This document shows positions 11,587 through 21,200 of a stretch of DNA of 64,000 bases, one piece after another. This DNA comes from Branchiostoma floridae (Eukaryota > Chordata > Leptocardii > Amphioxiformes > Branchiostomatidae), in assembly GCF_000003815.2 (NCBI RefSeq), contig NC_049980.1, positions 5,503,346-5,567,345 of the forward strand, in the 5' to 3' direction. The first letter of the stretch is position 1; each line of letters begins with the position of its first letter. The translations under genes and the position numbers were made by a program. The notes under the pieces are model-generated. The model was not told the DNA's origin and ran no database searches. It saw nothing but the letters and a program-made list of their open reading frames with translations.

Positions 11587-11809
11587 CGTATGTCATCATC
11601 TTACTTGTTCACATTGTAGTCTGTAAGAGGCATATTTTGGACATGTGAAGTTAGTTTGACATGTATAAGGTGATATGTGCCTATTAAATGAATAATGGTT
11701 TCGACCATATTGGTTGAGTTGGACAGCTTTGCCAGAATTTGCTATAAACATTGCACTTAATACTAACTGAAGTTTTGACAATGGAGGTTCATATAGTTTG
11801 TGGAAAGTA

Positions 11810-12032
11810 TCAATAAGCTTTTTGCTCACCCATCTGACAGATGTAGGGCAGACTGATCTTGCACTTCAGTGGGAACCAACGACTCCGTCTGGCCGTCCTC
11901 CACAGTGCCACACAGTCCCTTATTTTGTGAGGGCGTTTGGACTTGAACTTGCGATAGCTTCCCAGTTTGGTCCCGTCATTCCACTCAAACACACCCTCCC
12001 TGTTCAGGTCATCCAGGCCAATCCAGTAGTTC
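11810..12032 (-). CDS. Mosaic gene, exon 12: C-terminal half of C-type lectin domain and stop
   Basis: The exon starts after tatttcag and completes the AGG codon split by a phase-2 intron. It reads NYWIGL (the WIGL core), then EWNDG, then DCVAL and ends LKCKISLPYICQ, with the cysteines of the conserved lectin pairs. The usual EPN or QPD sugar-selecting triplet is absent; the matching loop is very basic (KFKSKRPHKIR). The final WND before the penultimate cysteine is replaced by RWFP. Canonical calcium-dependent sugar binding is therefore doubtful, and another ligand is possible. After ICQ it runs MGEQKAY to a TGA. A gtgagc donor-like site just after ICQMG means a further exon cannot be excluded. 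Confidence 0.8.
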
Positions 12033-12249
12033 CTGAAATAAGAAATGAATGAATGGGTAAATACAAAGCACAGATTTTAATGTTTAGGAAAGCAATGACA
12101 GTTTAGTCTATTGTTATACTTTTTGAAATAAAAAAGTGTTTCAAAAATTTGTAAATCTTATTCATATGTAGGAATACTTAACAAATATGCCAGATGGAAA
12201 CATAATTTATTACAAATATAGTTACCTCCATATCTAACTCATTTTTTCT

Positions 12250-12370
12250 AAGAATAACAAGTTCAAAGTCAATCAAAATCAAACCTGACCATCAAGCCAC
12301 CACCATCAACCCATGTACCATATATCATTGCAATGGCACGCTGCGATCTGGAGATATATCGCCAGACACG
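12250..12370 (+). repeat. Single monomer of the dispersed ~150 bp repeat, in a lectin-gene intron
   Basis: The segment around caaaatcaaacctgacca and ctggagatata matches the monomers tandemly arrayed at 28.8-29.4 kb in the same orientation. It follows gttacctccat at 12223, a terminus found with other copies of this family. The rest of the 12033-12846 intron shows nothing else recognisable. Confidence 0.55.
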
Positions 12371-12846
12371 CACTAAAACACACAGACAACAAAACTGGAA
12401 ACTATACCAGGTCCTGAATTTTCATGCAGGCAATAAATATAAGAACATCTTGCTTACTTTTTTTATTCTTGTGCTCTAGACTTCTTCAGATTGCATGGTC
12501 ATTGGTAATTTTTTCCAATCTCCAGTAGGAGTATTTTTCTGATAGACCCCTTCAAGTTAAAGCAGATTCTACTCATGATCAATGGCAAGCTAGCATTTAT
12601 TCAGACTTTTAGGGAGAAAAGAATCTGTGTGTTTGTTAACCCACACATTTTAAAGTGTAGACATTATGAGATGACGAGAAAGCATCATCGTCACCAGGGA
12701 CTACATGATGTAAATTAATGACTTAATTTCTTAAACATCACTTATCATCTGATGTTTGAAGAATCCTTCAGTTGAAAATCGGTGACATTGATTCAAATTC
12801 CATTGACTTTAAAAAGTGCATGCTAACTAAAACTACTATTATTTAC

Positions 12847-13084
12847 CTTTGAGTTCTACCGCTACTAGTCTTCAGGTGGTTGTTGATAAATGCCTGCACA
12901 CTGGCATCTTTGATCATAGCCAACGTCCCGCCATTGGACTCGCACTTTTGTTGGGCTTTTGTGTAGTTCAGCCGTCTGCTTCTCCACGCAGAGGACCAAA
13001 AGCAGTATTTGTTCTGGTACCTGCCGAAGTTCCTGGCAGGGCGCAGGCGAGGGTACACGTCCGAGCAATCTCGGGTCGGCAATA
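12847..13084 (-). CDS. Mosaic gene, exon 11: N-terminal half of C-type lectin domain
   Basis: Acceptor ttctag and donor AAAG/GTAAAT bound a 238 bp exon that enters in phase 1 and leaves in phase 2. It reads RDCSDVYP, an extra N-terminal cysteine as in long-form lectin domains, then NKYCFW and a helix region TKAQQKCESNGGTLAMI. The conserved GGTLAMI strand and following VQAFINNHL helix are clear. Joined to exon 12 it gives one complete C-type lectin fold of about 130 residues. Confidence 0.85.
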
Positions 13085-13637
13085 CTAGAATTGGAGAAGA
13101 CATAAAACAATATTATAGTATCTCTCTTTATATGTTCTCAAAAATCATGCAGATTTCATCCTAATTTGCATACCTTATGGCTAAAGAATCATTCTTAATC
13201 TTTATTGCATATATATCAAGTATAGACATACCATTATTTAACACATCATTGTAGCATGTATGAAATTTCTATCTTCAAGACATGGAACTAGAATCGTGAT
13301 TGATACTGTTTTCTACAAGAAGATGCAAAGGGCTGAAACCTGTTACCGCTTCTTCCCGAATATATAAGCTGCATCTATTAAAATCTTAACAATAGTATGG
13401 TTAGAACAAACTGAACAAAAACAAGAATCTGCTGCAGTTCCTAAGAAAAACACTTGGGTTAATGATTGTCTCTAGTTTATTTTCTTAACAGAACTAAAAA
13501 TCAATGATACATTGAGTGCCTGGGTATTAGGTTGCACATAGAAGAGTGAATTGCTTTTCTTCCAAATACATGTATTTTGTCACAAAAAGAGAACAAAATC
13601 AATAGTTTAGAGCCAAATTTACAGCAATTTAACTTAC

Positions 13638-13811
13638 CTGGACAGGACACCCCTGTGTCGCAAGCTTGTGTCTCCTGATCTGGTCCATCACAGTCTGCCC
13701 CACCGTGAGCTGGTGCAGGATTGGTGCAGGTTCGGTCCCGAGTCTGCTCACCAACTCCACATGTCATGCTGCAGGCGGACCATGAGCCCCAGTCAGTCCA
13801 ACCACCATCAA
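13638..13811 (-). CDS. Mosaic gene, exon 10: thrombospondin type 1 repeat
   Basis: A 174 bp symmetric phase-1 exon between acceptor acatag and donor CCAG/GTAAGT. It reads [19 protein letters not shown], then RDRTC and later QACDTGVSC. The Trp ladder, the CSxTCGxG core and six cysteines match TSP1 domains, which bind glycosaminoglycans or protein partners and are often C-mannosylated on these Trp. It is almost identical to the neighbouring exon, flanking intron included, which shows a recent duplication. Confidence 0.9.
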
Positions 13812-14008
13812 CTATGTGGAAAACAGATTTTAGGTTTGCTAGAACAAACTGGAAGTATGTCTGCTGATAAGGAATACTCTCCAGACTAGATACTCCTTGT
13901 TTGTATGATACTTAAGGGGGCTTGATCAATAAAAGGAGAATACTAAATGGGTCTTTCAAATTGGAGATACATGTACTATGTACAATAAAAATGTAAGTAG
14001 ACAGTTAC

Positions 14009-14188
14009 CTATTACTAGACAGGACACCCCCGTGTCGCAGGCTTGTGTCTCCTGAGCCAGTCCATCACAGTCCGCCCCACCGTTAGCTGGTTCAGGATTG
14101 GTGCAGGTTCGGTCCCGAGTCTGCTCACCAACTCCACATGTCACGCTGCAAGCGGACCATGGGCTCCATTCAGTCCATCCACCATCAA
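14009..14188 (-). CDS. Mosaic gene, exon 9: thrombospondin type 1 repeat
   Basis: A 180 bp symmetric phase-1 exon with acceptor acatag and donor AATAG/GTAACT. It reads [15 protein letters not shown], then RDRTC and QACDTGVSC, the full TSP1 cysteine and Trp pattern. The start lies 377 bp from that of the next TSP1 exon, and both share the same intron sequence just upstream (tcaactatgtggaaaacaga on the plus strand). The donor appears shifted by a few codons relative to its twin, giving a slightly longer C-terminal linker. Confidence 0.88.
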
Positions 14189-14386
14189 CTATGTGGAAAA
14201 CAGATTTGCAAAGGCTTTCTTTTATAAATAGAAAGAAAATTTCCTGAGAGGAAATACTCAAATTGAGAACTTTGTTTTCAAATTATTAATTACTTAGAGA
14301 TTATTGGGAGATGCTAGTAATAATGAGTTCATGTCAAATTGTACGCTAGGAATTGGTGATATCAATCATTATCAGCCTCATCTTAC

Positions 14387-14563
14387 GTTCGCATGTTCCA
14401 ACAGGATTGCTCCATGTTCCGTCAGCTTGGCACGTCACAGGAGAGACTCCGTTCAGTTGGTATCCCGAGTTACAGGTGACAGTAACCTGGTTCGGGTAGG
14501 CGTAAGGTCCGTTGGGACTCAGCGCTCCGTTAGTTGGTGCTGTCAACGGTGGACATCCTCTGG
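14387..14563 (-). CDS. Mosaic gene, exon 8: CCP/sushi domain 5
   Basis: A 177 bp symmetric phase-1 exon with acceptor atttcag and donor GAAC/GTAAGA. It contains GCPPLTAPTNGAL, VTCNSGYQLNG and TCQADGTWSNP, ending GTCER. The four cysteines and the final Trp define a sushi (complement control protein) module. It closely matches exons 5 and 6 of this gene, so it belongs to a recently expanded set. Confidence 0.9.
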
Positions 14564-14727
14564 CTGAAATTGTCAACAACATTTTGATTTATTCCTGTGT
14601 AGTGTTGTTTTAATGCAGAAGTGAAGCAACTATGCTGTAATACTACATTTCCTATAACTGTTTTCTATTCTAAAGATAAAACTCGACGATGGATATTTCT
14701 TGCTTAGGAACTTGTAACCCATCTTAC

Positions 14728-14907
14728 GTGTGCATGTTGGAACAGGGTTGCTCCATGTTCCGTCAGCTTGGCATGTCAGAGGAGAGTCGCCGTTCAATAC
14801 GTATCCAGAGTTACAGGTGAACGTGATCCTGTCCTGGTACAAGTTTGAACCGGTTGGTGGTGCCCGCGCTCCGTTAGTTGAGGCCGTCAACACGGGACAT
14901 TGTATGC
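14728..14907 (-). CDS. Mosaic gene, exon 7: CCP/sushi domain 4
   Basis: A 180 bp symmetric phase-1 exon with acceptor atttcag and donor CAC/GTAAGA. It reads IQCPVLTASTNGARAP, then FTCNSGYVLNGDSP and CQADGTWSNPVPTC. The four-cysteine, one-Trp sushi pattern is complete. It is somewhat more diverged from the other copies. Confidence 0.9.
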
Positions 14908-15124
14908 CTGAAATGATTAATAAACACGTACTCTTGATCAGAAACCCTCAACGATATATTGACCTTTGCTCAAGTAGAACCTCTGAATGACTCATGTTAG
15001 AAAAAACTTTGACGACCTTTGCTAAAATTAATTTTGCTCGAAACATGCATTTAACAATGAATTAAGTTCATGGAAATAGCGCACTACGAATGGCTAGTAA
15101 CAATAATTGTCAAACGCATCTTAC

Positions 15125-15301
15125 GTTCGCATGTTCCAACAGGGTTGTTCCATGTTCCGTCAGCTTGGCACGTCACAGGAGAGACTCCGTTCAATTGGTA
15201 TCCCGAGTTACAGGTGACTGTAACCTGGTCCGGGTAAGAGTATGATCCGGTAGGACTCAGCGCTCCGTTAGTTGGGGCCGTCAACGCCGGGCATGGTATT
15301 G
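15125..15301 (-). CDS. Mosaic gene, exon 6: CCP/sushi domain 3
   Basis: A 177 bp symmetric phase-1 exon with acceptor aattacag and donor GAAC/GTAAGA. It reads PCPALTAPTNGALSP, VTCNSGYQLNG and CQADGTWNNP. At both DNA and protein level it is very close to exon 8, suggesting duplication or gene conversion. Confidence 0.9.
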
Positions 15302-15540
15302 CTGTAATTGTGAAATTGTTCAGACATGTTCAGAAATCCAACATACATTGAGTGACGTCCGATGCTGGTCATTTACGTGTCTACTATCGAAGTCCGATAT
15401 TAGACGTTGACAGCGGCCATCGTCCTTATGATAGACCTCTTATGATAGACTTCTCTTCACCAAAGACATTATAAAAGGATTATCCTTGTCTTCACTTAAA
15501 TGTCAGCGTGTAAAAACATATTTTACTATAAATCGGTTGT

Positions 15541-16043
15541 CATCATCATCATCATCATCGGTCGACGTGATCAAATGTAGACATGTTCGCACATGTCTAC
15601 ACACGACGGGGTTATACCGCCCCTTGCGGGGTGACATACCCTTTCGCTGGCTAATTACAAGACGGGGATGCGCCAGGTCTCCCGTCCGGGTGAATGATGT
15701 AATTCACCATGTGGCTGATACGAGACAGAGGTTCGCCAGGCCTCCATCTGGGTGATTTGAAGTGAATCACCAACTCCCGACATAAGGATTTGCACCAACG
15801 CACACCGCACCATCGCACGTGTGGGGGTTCTTTAACGTGCATGGGGTATGGCTCTCCCCATACACGGGACCTCCATTTAACGTCCTATCCGAGGGACGAC
15901 TCATTTTTCACTTGAGTAAAGTGAGGAAAGTCGTGTAAAGTGCCTTTCCCAAGGGCACAAGACCGGCAACACGGTAGGCGGATTCGAACCGGCGACCTCT
16001 CGATCACGGGCCGAATACACTACCACTGTGCTACGCGGCCCCA
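15541..16043 (-). mobile_element. Full-length tRNA-derived SINE in a lectin-gene intron, 7 bp target-site duplication
   Basis: On the minus strand the head near 16040 has a tRNA-like A box (tagcacagtggtagtg, complement of 16018-16033) and a B box (ggttcgaatcc, complement of 15980-15990). A body follows with the phrases aaggcactttacac and taaatggaggtcccgtgt, then a (GAT)n tail ending at 15541. The flanks are identical: cggttgt at 15534-15540 and 16044-16050. It sits between CCP exons 5 and 6 in the same orientation as the gene. Fragments of the same family occur near 20.8-21.2, 30.5 and 59.3 kb. Confidence 0.85.
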
Positions 16044-16076
16044 CGGTTGTATCGTTTATTATAGAACTCATCTTAC

Positions 16077-16256
16077 GTTCGCATGTTGGGACAGGGTTGC
16101 TCCATGTTCCGTCAGCTTGGCATGTCAGAGGAGAGACTCCGTTCAGTTGGTATCCCGAGTTACAGGTGATTGTAACCTGGTTCGGGTAGGAGTATGCCGG
16201 TCCGGGAGGATTCAGCGCTCCGTTAGTTGGGGCCGTCAACGCCGGACATGGTACGG
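16077..16256 (-). CDS. Mosaic gene, exon 5: CCP/sushi domain 2
   Basis: A 180 bp symmetric phase-1 exon with acceptor cattacag and donor GAAC/GTAAGA. It reads VPCPALTAPTNGALNP, ITCNSGYQLNG and CQADGTWSNPVPTC. It is very similar to exons 6 and 8. Confidence 0.9.
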
Positions 16257-16334
16257 CTGTAATGGTGAAATATACTAAGTTCAAATATCTGATACAGTAC
16301 TAAAACACATTGAGTGAGTAGTAGACGTCGGTTT

Positions 16335-16500
16335 TCATAAACCATTAAACATTGACAGTGGCAATCATTCTTATCATCAACGTCTCCCCGCTAAAGTGTA
16401 GGCACGTAAAACACATTCTATCAGTCTATAAAGTTCAATTCATCGATTAAATGTGTTTTACGCGCCTACACTTTGCCTGTCAATGTTTAATGGTTTAAGA
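16335..16500. repeat. Imperfect hairpin-forming inverted repeat in intron
   Basis: The outer arms aaaccattaaacattgacag and its complement, and the inner arms aagtgtaggc.cgtaaaacacatt and its complement, face each other. The left arm has an extra piece of about 35 bp between the two blocks. Directly downstream (about 16510-16590) a 41 bp unit with attgattagacaaacatat is duplicated in tandem. Confidence 0.7.
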
Positions 16501-16689
16501 AAACGTATTTCTTATATTGATTAGACAAACATATATACATTTTCAGTATCCTTACATTGATTAGACAAACATATCCACATTTTCAGTATCATAAACAAGC
16601 GAGAAGAATCAAGTCGAATTCACATAATAGAATATGAATCTTGTGTTGGTTAACATTGTAAATGTTCCATGTATCTGTCAACTATTATT

Positions 16690-16753
16690 TTGTTACGACC
16701 TGCACTTAGTCCAGTGGGTATATAATGTTTGTGCAATGAAGGTCTTCATTCAT

Positions 16754-16799
<46 letters not shown>

Positions 16800-16815
16800 G
16801 TGTGTGTGTGTGTGT
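16690..16815 (+). repeat. LINE 3'-tail-like sequence followed by (GT)n microsatellite
   Basis: The stretch with cttagtccagtggg and caatgaaggtcttcattcatt at about 16705-16755 matches a near-identical one at 62738-62790 and looks like the 3' end of a CR1-like LINE. A GT run from 16756 to 16815 follows. The ORFs of alternating Cys-Val or Thr-His here come from the microsatellite. Confidence 0.6.
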
Positions 16816-16845
16816 TGGAAAAATCTTATGGAATCTTAACTCTAC

Positions 16846-17022
16846 CTTGACATGTAGGTACGGGGTGGCTCCATTTGCCGTCGGCTTGACAGGTAGCTGA
16901 GGAGTCACCGACGAGTTGGTATCCCTGGTTACAGTCAAACTGTACCACGTCCTGGTAAGTGTTGGCACCGGTTGGATCTACAGTGCCGTCTGTTGGACCC
17001 GCCCGGATGGGGCATGTGACAA
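16846..17022 (-). CDS. Mosaic gene, exon 4: CCP/sushi domain 1
   Basis: A 177 bp symmetric phase-1 exon with acceptor gttctag and donor CAAG/GTAGAG. It reads [29 protein letters not shown] and [14 protein letters not shown]. It is a complete sushi module and the most diverged of the five, so probably the oldest copy. Confidence 0.9.
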
Positions 17023-17494
17023 CTAGAACGATCAAAAAATGTACATTTGATTACGTTAAAGCTTATGTTTGCTGTGCGCCTGGCATTGGACGAAATTTAT
17101 GACTTGACATGTTAAGCCAAGGAAAATGTATTGCGTGTATTCCTGGATAAACTAAATTTAGTTCCAATATATAGATATCACAGATTGTTACCTCCATGAA
17201 ACGGAGGTTTTGTAGTCTCTTCTTTATGGTGTCTTTGTCACGTTTGGATCTGTCCGCTATCTGAATTTGAATGCTAGGAACATTTGCAATAACCGGAAGG
17301 TGGGTCAAAAGTGATAGAAGATAACCTCAGCTTCAGAAAGTGGCAGGTCGGAGTTGGTAGAACTGCACATAAATCAAACATGGCGGGGAAACCGTGAAAG
17401 AGGCTACTACGGGGAGGTAGTTTAGTTCTTGTTTTCCTTATTATGCAGCTTATATGATGAAACAATCACAGGTAGGTTCAACATTGCGACTCAC

Positions 17495-17611
17495 CTCGAC
17501 AAGTCAGACCGTCTCCTACGAACCCGGTGACGCAGGCGCACTGGAATGTTCGGCCGAGGACAGTGCAAGTGGCCATGGCATCGCACGGGGAGGGGTCGCA
17601 CAAGTCACTAC
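17495..17611 (-). CDS. Mosaic gene, exon 3: EGF-like domain
   Basis: A 117 bp symmetric phase-1 exon with acceptor aatgcag and donor CGAG/GTGAGT. It reads LCDPSPCDAMATC then FQCACVTGFVGDGLTC, giving the six cysteines of an EGF-like fold. The Asp-x-Asp/Asn start of a calcium-binding EGF is absent, so a non-calcium type is likely. It links vWA to the sushi array. Confidence 0.9.
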
Positions 17612-17687
17612 CTGCATTAAGGGTGCATAATGCATTTGATTCAGTTCAATGTTCGATAAATTTGATAAATCAAAATATATTGTCGAC

Positions 17688-17925
17688 TACTGTATACAGA
17701 CAAATGAAGGGAGAAAGGTTAGCCTTTACCAGGTTCCCGTAGGTTACTAAGAGATAGTAGAAATGGGCACAAAGAGACTGGTTCAGTACAAAGGGCGACA
17801 TATTTGATGAAAATAAAAATCGGCTACGTATACGTACTGTATACAGATAAATGAAGTGAGAAACGTTAGCCTTTACCAGCCCCTTGTATGTTAATGCAAA
17901 ATAAAGTAGAAATTGGCAGAAACAT
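17688..17925. repeat. Tandem duplication of about 147 bp in intron
   Basis: Two copies start at ctgtatacagaaaatga-like sequence at 17690 and 17837. Both continue through gttagcctttaccag and a run near agtagaaat. It lies in the intron between the EGF and vWA exons. Confidence 0.7.
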
Positions 17926-18113
17926 ACAGGGAATAATATGCCAGAGGCCAGTAAGCCGACCATTGGAGTACATTTTTCAACCTAGGAAAAATTTGTTTGC
18001 ATAGCCGGCTTACTCCTCTGACGTATATGGTCAATTTCGACAATCTTTCAAACACCTGGAGACTACATTGAAAGCCTAGTCCTTTGAAAACCAAACGGAG
18101 AAATCAAACTTAC

Positions 18114-18692
18114 TGTCGCAGATAGACTGTCCAATTCGTTGCGCGTGATCGTTTATGGCTTCCGCGAGAGCCCCGTAATCATCCACCCTAAATACCCTGT
18201 CCTGGTCGCCTGCAATGTCCAACAGGGTTTGGTCGGTGATGTCCAAACGGTGCCCAACGCCAATCGCAAACACGGTTACACCTTGTTGCCTCAGTCGCTC
18301 TGCTGGAGCTGCTACTTCATCATGGGGGACATCGTCCGTGAGGACGACCAGAATCGGAAGAACGTTGTCTCTAGCGCCGTTGGCTTGGGTGAAGGAGTTG
18401 GTGCGAACGTAGTCCAGAGCTTCTCCTGTATACGTTCTGCCTCTGTCGTAGTCGATGTTCCTCACGGCCGTGTCGAAATCGTTCCTGTTGTCGAACTCGT
18501 TGAGGCGAACATGGGTCACTTCCGCGCCACTGTCGCTGAAGGTGACCACTCCGACCCTCGTGGCGTCTTGCGCGAACTCGAAGTTGCTGGTCACTTCGAT
18601 GACGAAGTCCTTCGACGTCTCGAAGCCACCAGCCCTCACGCTTTCCGAGCTGTCTACCAGGAAGACAAGGTCTACCGGCTGGGCGCATTGAC
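18114..18692 (-). CDS. Mosaic gene, exon 2: von Willebrand factor A domain
   Basis: One 579 bp symmetric phase-1 exon with acceptor gtttcag and donor GACA/GTAAGT encodes a whole vWA domain of about 190 residues. The metal-ion-dependent adhesion site is intact: DLVFLVDSSES gives DxSxS, RTYTGEAL gives the Thr, and VVLTDDVPHD gives the Asp. The core strands GVVTFSD and VTVFAIGVG are clear, and cysteines near the two ends could close the domain. Such domains bind protein ligands in matrix proteins, collagens and complement factor B. The single-exon form fits the exon-shuffled style of the gene. Confidence 0.92.
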
Positions 18693-19246
18693 CTGAAACA
18701 GCAGACGCGAGATGTATTGGTCAAACTTAGCCACGTTTAGGACTGTGTTCTAGCCGCAAAAGCGCCACCTACATCGGCTTCATTTGGCGGCGAGATGCAG
18801 TACGAGAGATAGAAGATGTCTGACAGGCATCGAAACGTAAGCATATAAGAAACACTGGTTATGAATAAGACTTTTTTTTAAATCCTATGTTATACCAACC
18901 TAATAGAAATCATTGTTGGAATGTATTTTAGACCTAACTTAAACTTAGAAATGTGATTTTCGATCCCTTTTATCGGAATGATTCATTTACATCCATTCGT
19001 CATTGGTTACGTAGGTCAACTAGGTATAAATACTAGTCATCTTCATGCAAATTAAAAGTCAGAAATGTCATAAAATCAATTCTTTATCAATTTACAGGTA
19101 TTGAATGTTAAATGTCCACATTATTGTTTTTATGGTTTTGAGTGATACAACACCAATCTTATCTTTGTGGATGATCCTATATTTACCATTCTACACTCCG
19201 ACATACCATGACAAAAATTGCGGTAGGTGAATCTAAATTCCGTTAC

Positions 19247-19276
19247 CTGTTGGAGACGGCGTCTGCTGTCCAACGA
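19247..19276 (-). CDS. Mosaic gene, exon 1 seen: 30 bp linker exon
   Basis: A 30 bp stretch bounded by acceptor gttttcag and donor ACAG/GTAACG encodes VVGQQTPSPTG in phase 1-1, matching the phase of the following vWA exon. The Pro/Thr-rich content suits an extracellular linker. It is very short and is supported only by splice signals and phase. Exons further upstream, including a signal peptide, were not identified. Confidence 0.5.
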
Positions 19277-20780
19277 CTGAAAACAAAAAGTGATGAAAGA
19301 TGATTAGTATTTATGTAATTAGACAGGAATTAATACAAGGAAACACAGAGTTTTACATCGCCATGACCACATTATGATATTCAGTGGGTGACTGTGTACC
19401 ACGCTCTTAAGATCATTCTAGATCATGACGTATAGGCTATGACGTATGAAGTATAAGTCACGATAAACTTATGAACTTATAACTTCCCATAAAGGAGCCC
19501 TAAATCCAGAACAAAGTTCTTTTTGGTTTATATGAATTCTATAAAGTAAAGAATTCATATAGCATCACATTTTTGAAAATAAATCAATATTCCACCACAC
19601 ACAAATATCATTAGAACCTTGCGCATCAAAAAGCATTCAGTGTTCAACTCCCCAAGTTCTCCCTAATTATATTAATCAATCTTAGCCCATGGCTGAATAC
19701 ACTGTACCTTACACCGCCTGACGAAAGGTAGGCTACAAATTTATTTCAGTGACGATAAGGAAAACTCTTGTTACGTGTTCTTAAATGTTTTATGAAGAAT
19801 TGCCCCTCCTGGTGTTCTTATTGTCCCTCATTTATGTCAAAAATATTCTCCATAAAGGCAGTGTATATGCGTATAGGAAATACATGTGTAGGGTCTGTAT
19901 GGGTTTAGTGTGTGTTATGAATTGTGTACAAACACGTCGCGTACTATACTTTACCACAAATGAAACTCTACAAAACGTGTTCTGATAATGTATACATTGA
20001 TACATCATATAATGACAAACCATACCCTTTCTGGCGTTATGTGTTCCTTTAACATAAAAAAGTGATATAAAGTCAACGTTTATAAAAAAAATACTATGAG
20101 AATACAAGGATCTTGAATGTTTGAAGGTAAGATATAAACATTTGCATGTCAAGGCATTGTTATCTTTTTATATTACTTTTGCCCCTGGGCTAATGTCATT
20201 GCCTCTCTTAGTAGCCTTTTTAGTTCTGGTTAATTAGATTATCAAATAGTGATACACATGTAAACCACTACTCTGTCTTCCTTCCTTCCTTTCAAAGTCC
20301 TCGAAATTATTATCAATGAACAAAATACGTCAACTGGGGAAACTAGAATAAGCAACACATGTACGTAATTTAGTTTTACCAAAAAAATTACAACACAGGA
20401 ACAAAGTGGTGGTCAGAGGTCAACGCAAATATCATATACTACTAAATCAACGTAACGTTTATGCTTTGAACATACATAATTATTGTTTACAACCGGGATG
20501 GTCATAATGACAAAGAAATTAATATTCAACAATCAATAGACCAATCAATTTTTAGTGATTAACATGGGAGACAATGTCTGAGCTGAGCTGAGTAACAACT
20601 TAGAAATTTTAACATTGTGCACACCCAATTCACAATAGTTTAACAGGTCATTAGAGTCCATGTATGTGTACTATCTGGGGGAAGATTTCATTGCCATGAC
20701 GTCATCAGCGCCTTACCCACCAGGACCCGGATGTTCAGTTGATAGATTACAATAGCAGGGAGTGATACGTGTAAGCGAGG
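19277..20780. other. Non-coding sequence upstream of the mosaic gene, no exon seen
   Basis: AT-rich DNA that probably includes intron or promoter sequence of the mosaic gene. A short inverted repeat (agaattcatat/atatgaattc type, near 19530-19560) and a CRE-like TGACGTCA at about 20698 are present. No signal-peptide exon could be supported. Confidence 0.4.
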
Positions 20781-20782
20781 TG

Positions 20783-20871
20783 TGGCTCTCCTCAAATGCG
20801 TATATGGGACCTCCATTTCATATAGTCATAGGTTGTACACTGCAATAATCCTTTAATTTAATTGTTTACGA

Positions 20872-20936
<65 letters not shown>

Positions 20937-21200
20937 ATGTGTGTGTGTGTGTGTGTGTAAGGAGAGAAAGAGAGAGGGGGGAGAAGGTATACAAAGGGCC
21001 ACTTGAGAGCTAACAGAACTTTTTCAATCATGTTGACATTTTGAATACCTCGGTCGTTCTTCTCGTCAAAGATACGGCCCTAAACTAGGAACTAACTGAG
21101 CAAAGATAAGGAAATAAACGTTAAGTACCCAAGGGCAATACGCGGTGCCATACCAACGGATTCGAACCAAGAACCACTGGGTTTTCAGCCAAACACTGTC
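20783..21200 (-). mobile_element. Diverged SINE copy interrupted by a GT microsatellite
   Basis: On the plus strand tggctctcctc and gggacctccatttca (20790-20825), then cccaagggcaatac and cggattcgaacc (21128-21170), match in order the tail and B-box parts of the SINE at 15541-16043. Between them lies a (GT)n run at 20876-20958. The orientation is minus. Confidence 0.6.
20876..20958. repeat. (GT)n microsatellite
   Basis: Nearly pure GT dinucleotides with one acat interruption, followed by a purine tract of gagagaaagagagagggg. Confidence 0.95.

Larger units (their letters stand above)
11810..19276 (-). other. Mosaic gene: vWA - EGF - 5x CCP - 2x TSP1 - C-type lectin (gene span)
   Basis: Twelve exons give about 810 residues from the first visible exon to the stop at 11810. 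The order N to C is a short linker, vWA, EGF-like, five CCP/sushi, two TSP1 and one C-type lectin domain in two exons. Every boundary from the linker exon to the lectin exon is phase 1, so all internal domain exons are symmetric 1-1. Only the intron inside the lectin domain is phase 2. These are extracellular modules rich in paired cysteines, so a secreted or matrix-attached recognition protein is likely. The signal-peptide exon was not found upstream of 19276. No membrane segment was seen, and no clear poly(A) signal was located. I know of no family with exactly this order; function is not assigned. Confidence 0.85.

Noticed and set aside
12849-13088. Plus-strand 79-codon ORF overlapping the lectin exon
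   Set aside because: Antisense shadow of a well-supported lectin exon; the same applies to plus-strand ORFs at 18139-18696 over the vWA exon and 56549-56824 over the transporter.
15970-16043. tRNA gene on the minus strand
   Set aside because: A and B boxes are present, but the cloverleaf stems do not pair well by eye and the sequence continues into a SINE body with a simple tail and TSD.
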